This document shows, one piece after another, positions 6,512-7,265 of a stretch of DNA of 7,265 bases. The DNA comes from Casp-actino8 sp965659595. GTDB lineage: Bacteria > Actinomycetota > Acidimicrobiia > Acidimicrobiales > Ilumatobacteraceae. The notes under the pieces are model-generated. The model made no database searches. It was not told the origin of the DNA and worked only from the letters and a program-made list of their open reading frames with translations. Each line of letters begins with the position of its first letter. The stretch's first letter is position 1. A program made the translations under genes and the position numbers. The stretch lies in assembly GCA_965659595.1 (NCBI GenBank), contig CBFHWN010000096.1:1-7265 (forward strand), given 5' to 3'.

Positions 6512-7265
6512 GAGGCGGCCGTTCGACCCTCGGTTTCGATGTCGACGACGACCAGTTCGTCACCTCTCAGGCCGGAGAGGATCTCGACCCACTCTCGGTC
6601 CACCAGTCCGATGGCGACCGACACTCTCTCGATGGTGCCATCGTCGTCGACGACTCGAACGACGTCTCCGTCGGCCGTCCGAAGTACAGCCGCGACAGGG
6701 ACGGCCAATGCATCGACCACCTCGGCGAGAACGACGTCGACGGTGACCTTGGCCCCATCGACGGCTTCGTACTCACCATCGACTTCCACGATGCCTTCGA
6801 ATCGTTCTTCCCCGTTCTGTCCGAGCGAAGCCGATTCGTCGAGTGACACGATTCGACCGTCGAGGACCTGATCGCCGATGGTCAGATCGACACTCACCTT
6901 CTGACCGACTTCCAGCTCGGCTCGCTCGGCGGCTCCGACGACGAGCGCAATCGTGAACGCAGTTTCAGCNNNNNNNNNNAAGAGCGGGGTTCCTCGGGAC
7001 ACGAGATCACCGGTCTCGACTGCGACTGGCCCGACTCGTACCGGCCACGAGGCGACAATCATGTCGGACGGCTCGAACACCACGTTGTTCTCGAGAGTGT
7101 CGATCGTGACCGACACCGACGAGGACCCCGCCCTCATGACGACAGTTCCGGTGACGACGCGATAGTCCACGCCTGGCGTGGCGGTACCTGATAGTTGGTA
7201 GTTGATCGACGTGTCCTCGGGGACCGGTTCGTCAGCGATGATGCGGAAGGAGCCGCGGGAGCCTT
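6508..7265 (-). CDS. MacA/HlyD-like exporter adaptor with a Calx-beta-like segment, 5' end cut by window edge
   Basis: About 251 residues are visible; the frame is open through the right edge, so the N-terminus is missing. The GTG at 7170 is internal, since similar protein sequence continues upstream of it. The order seen is: a segment at the edge resembling a Calx-beta repeat (INYQLSGTA, then DYRVVTGTVVM, then SVSVTID); a lipoyl/barrel-sandwich half (VRVGPVAVETGDLVSRGTPL); four codons lost to N; then AETAFTIAL and a beta-barrel region (VGQKVSVDLTIGDQVLDGRIVSL); and a membrane-proximal domain (ALAVPVAAVLRTADGDVVRVV, with a terminal LRGDELVVVDIE). This is the usual C-terminal layout of RND/MacA-type adaptors. 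It lies first in the visible ABC operon with a GTGA overlap into the ATPase. In actinobacteria such adaptors are extracytoplasmic, often with peptidoglycan-binding domains upstream; none is visible here. Confidence 0.85.
   Translation of the reverse strand, partial: GSRGSFRIIADEPVPEDTSINYQLSGTATPGVDYRVVTGTVVMRAGSSSVSVTIDTLENNVVFEPSDMIVASWPVRVGPVAVETGDLVSRGTPLXXXXAETAFTIALVVGAAERAELEVGQKVSVDLTIGDQVLDGRIVSLDESASLGQNGEERFEGIVEVDGEYEAVDGAKVTVDVVLAEVVDALAVPVAAVLRTADGDVVRVVDDDGTIERVSVAIGLVDREWVEILSGLRGDELVVVDIETEGRTAAS
6970..6979. other. Assembly gap (ten N) inside the adaptor gene
   Basis: Ten unknown bases interrupt the adaptor. Runs of exactly ten N are often placeholders, so the true length is uncertain. 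Both sides stay open in the same frame if the length is taken literally, and the protein context (GTPL, then a Leu or Phe, three unknowns, then AETAFTIAL) fits the spacing of this adaptor fold, so the gap may be close to its real size. Confidence 0.95.

Noticed and set aside
6508..7170. GTG at 7170 as the true adaptor start
   Set aside because: The frame stays open to the right edge and the upstream residues continue the same Calx-beta-like beta-strand pattern, so the gene begins beyond the window.
1..7265. A new defence system, CRISPR array, mobile element or RNA gene
   Set aside because: Read on both strands, all coding regions belong to recognisable envelope, transport or redox families. 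No repeat-spacer array, transposase, integrase, tRNA-like cloverleaf or attachment repeats were seen.

Overview
The window is a fully coding, GC-rich stretch of bacterial chromosome. It most likely comes from an actinobacterium, perhaps an environmental Acidimicrobiia-type lineage. The case rests on a PimA-like mannosyltransferase, a luciferase-like (F420-type) oxidoreductase, frequent GTG starts, strongly GC-biased codons and TAnnnT promoter-like motifs placed for leaderless transcripts. The taxonomic call is inference. A run of ten N (6970-6979) shows that this is draft or metagenomic sequence. I see no tRNA, rRNA, CRISPR array, insertion sequence or integrase.

Left block (1-3660, minus strand, read right to left): four tightly packed genes. 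They are a GT4 glycosyltransferase resembling PimA, a LemA-family membrane protein, an M48/HtpX membrane zinc protease, and a DUF3048 (YerB-like) lipoprotein that runs off the left edge. The junctions are a 4-base ATGA overlap, a 6-base gap and a 1-base gap, so this looks like one operon for making or maintaining the cell envelope. Its only visible promoter region is the short divergent interval near 3660-3720.

Middle (3638-4613): a perfect 15-bp inverted repeat (3638-3652 / 3661-3675) surrounds the start codon of the glycosyltransferase, with the ATG inside the 8-base spacer. To its right, on the plus strand, is a single LLM-class flavin-dependent oxidoreductase gene.

Right block (4632-7265, minus strand): a MacAB-type ABC exporter operon made of an adaptor (cut by the right edge and containing the N gap), an ATPase and an FtsX/MacB-type permease. 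The genes are joined by two 4-base GTGA overlaps. The part of the adaptor nearest the right edge resembles a Calx-beta repeat placed before the adaptor core. This operon converges on the oxidoreductase gene with only 18 bases between stop codons.

Nothing here forms an obviously new defence or mobile system. The features most worth checking are the start-codon-centred palindrome with mirrored TAACTT hexamers, and the Calx-beta-like segment on the exporter adaptor.
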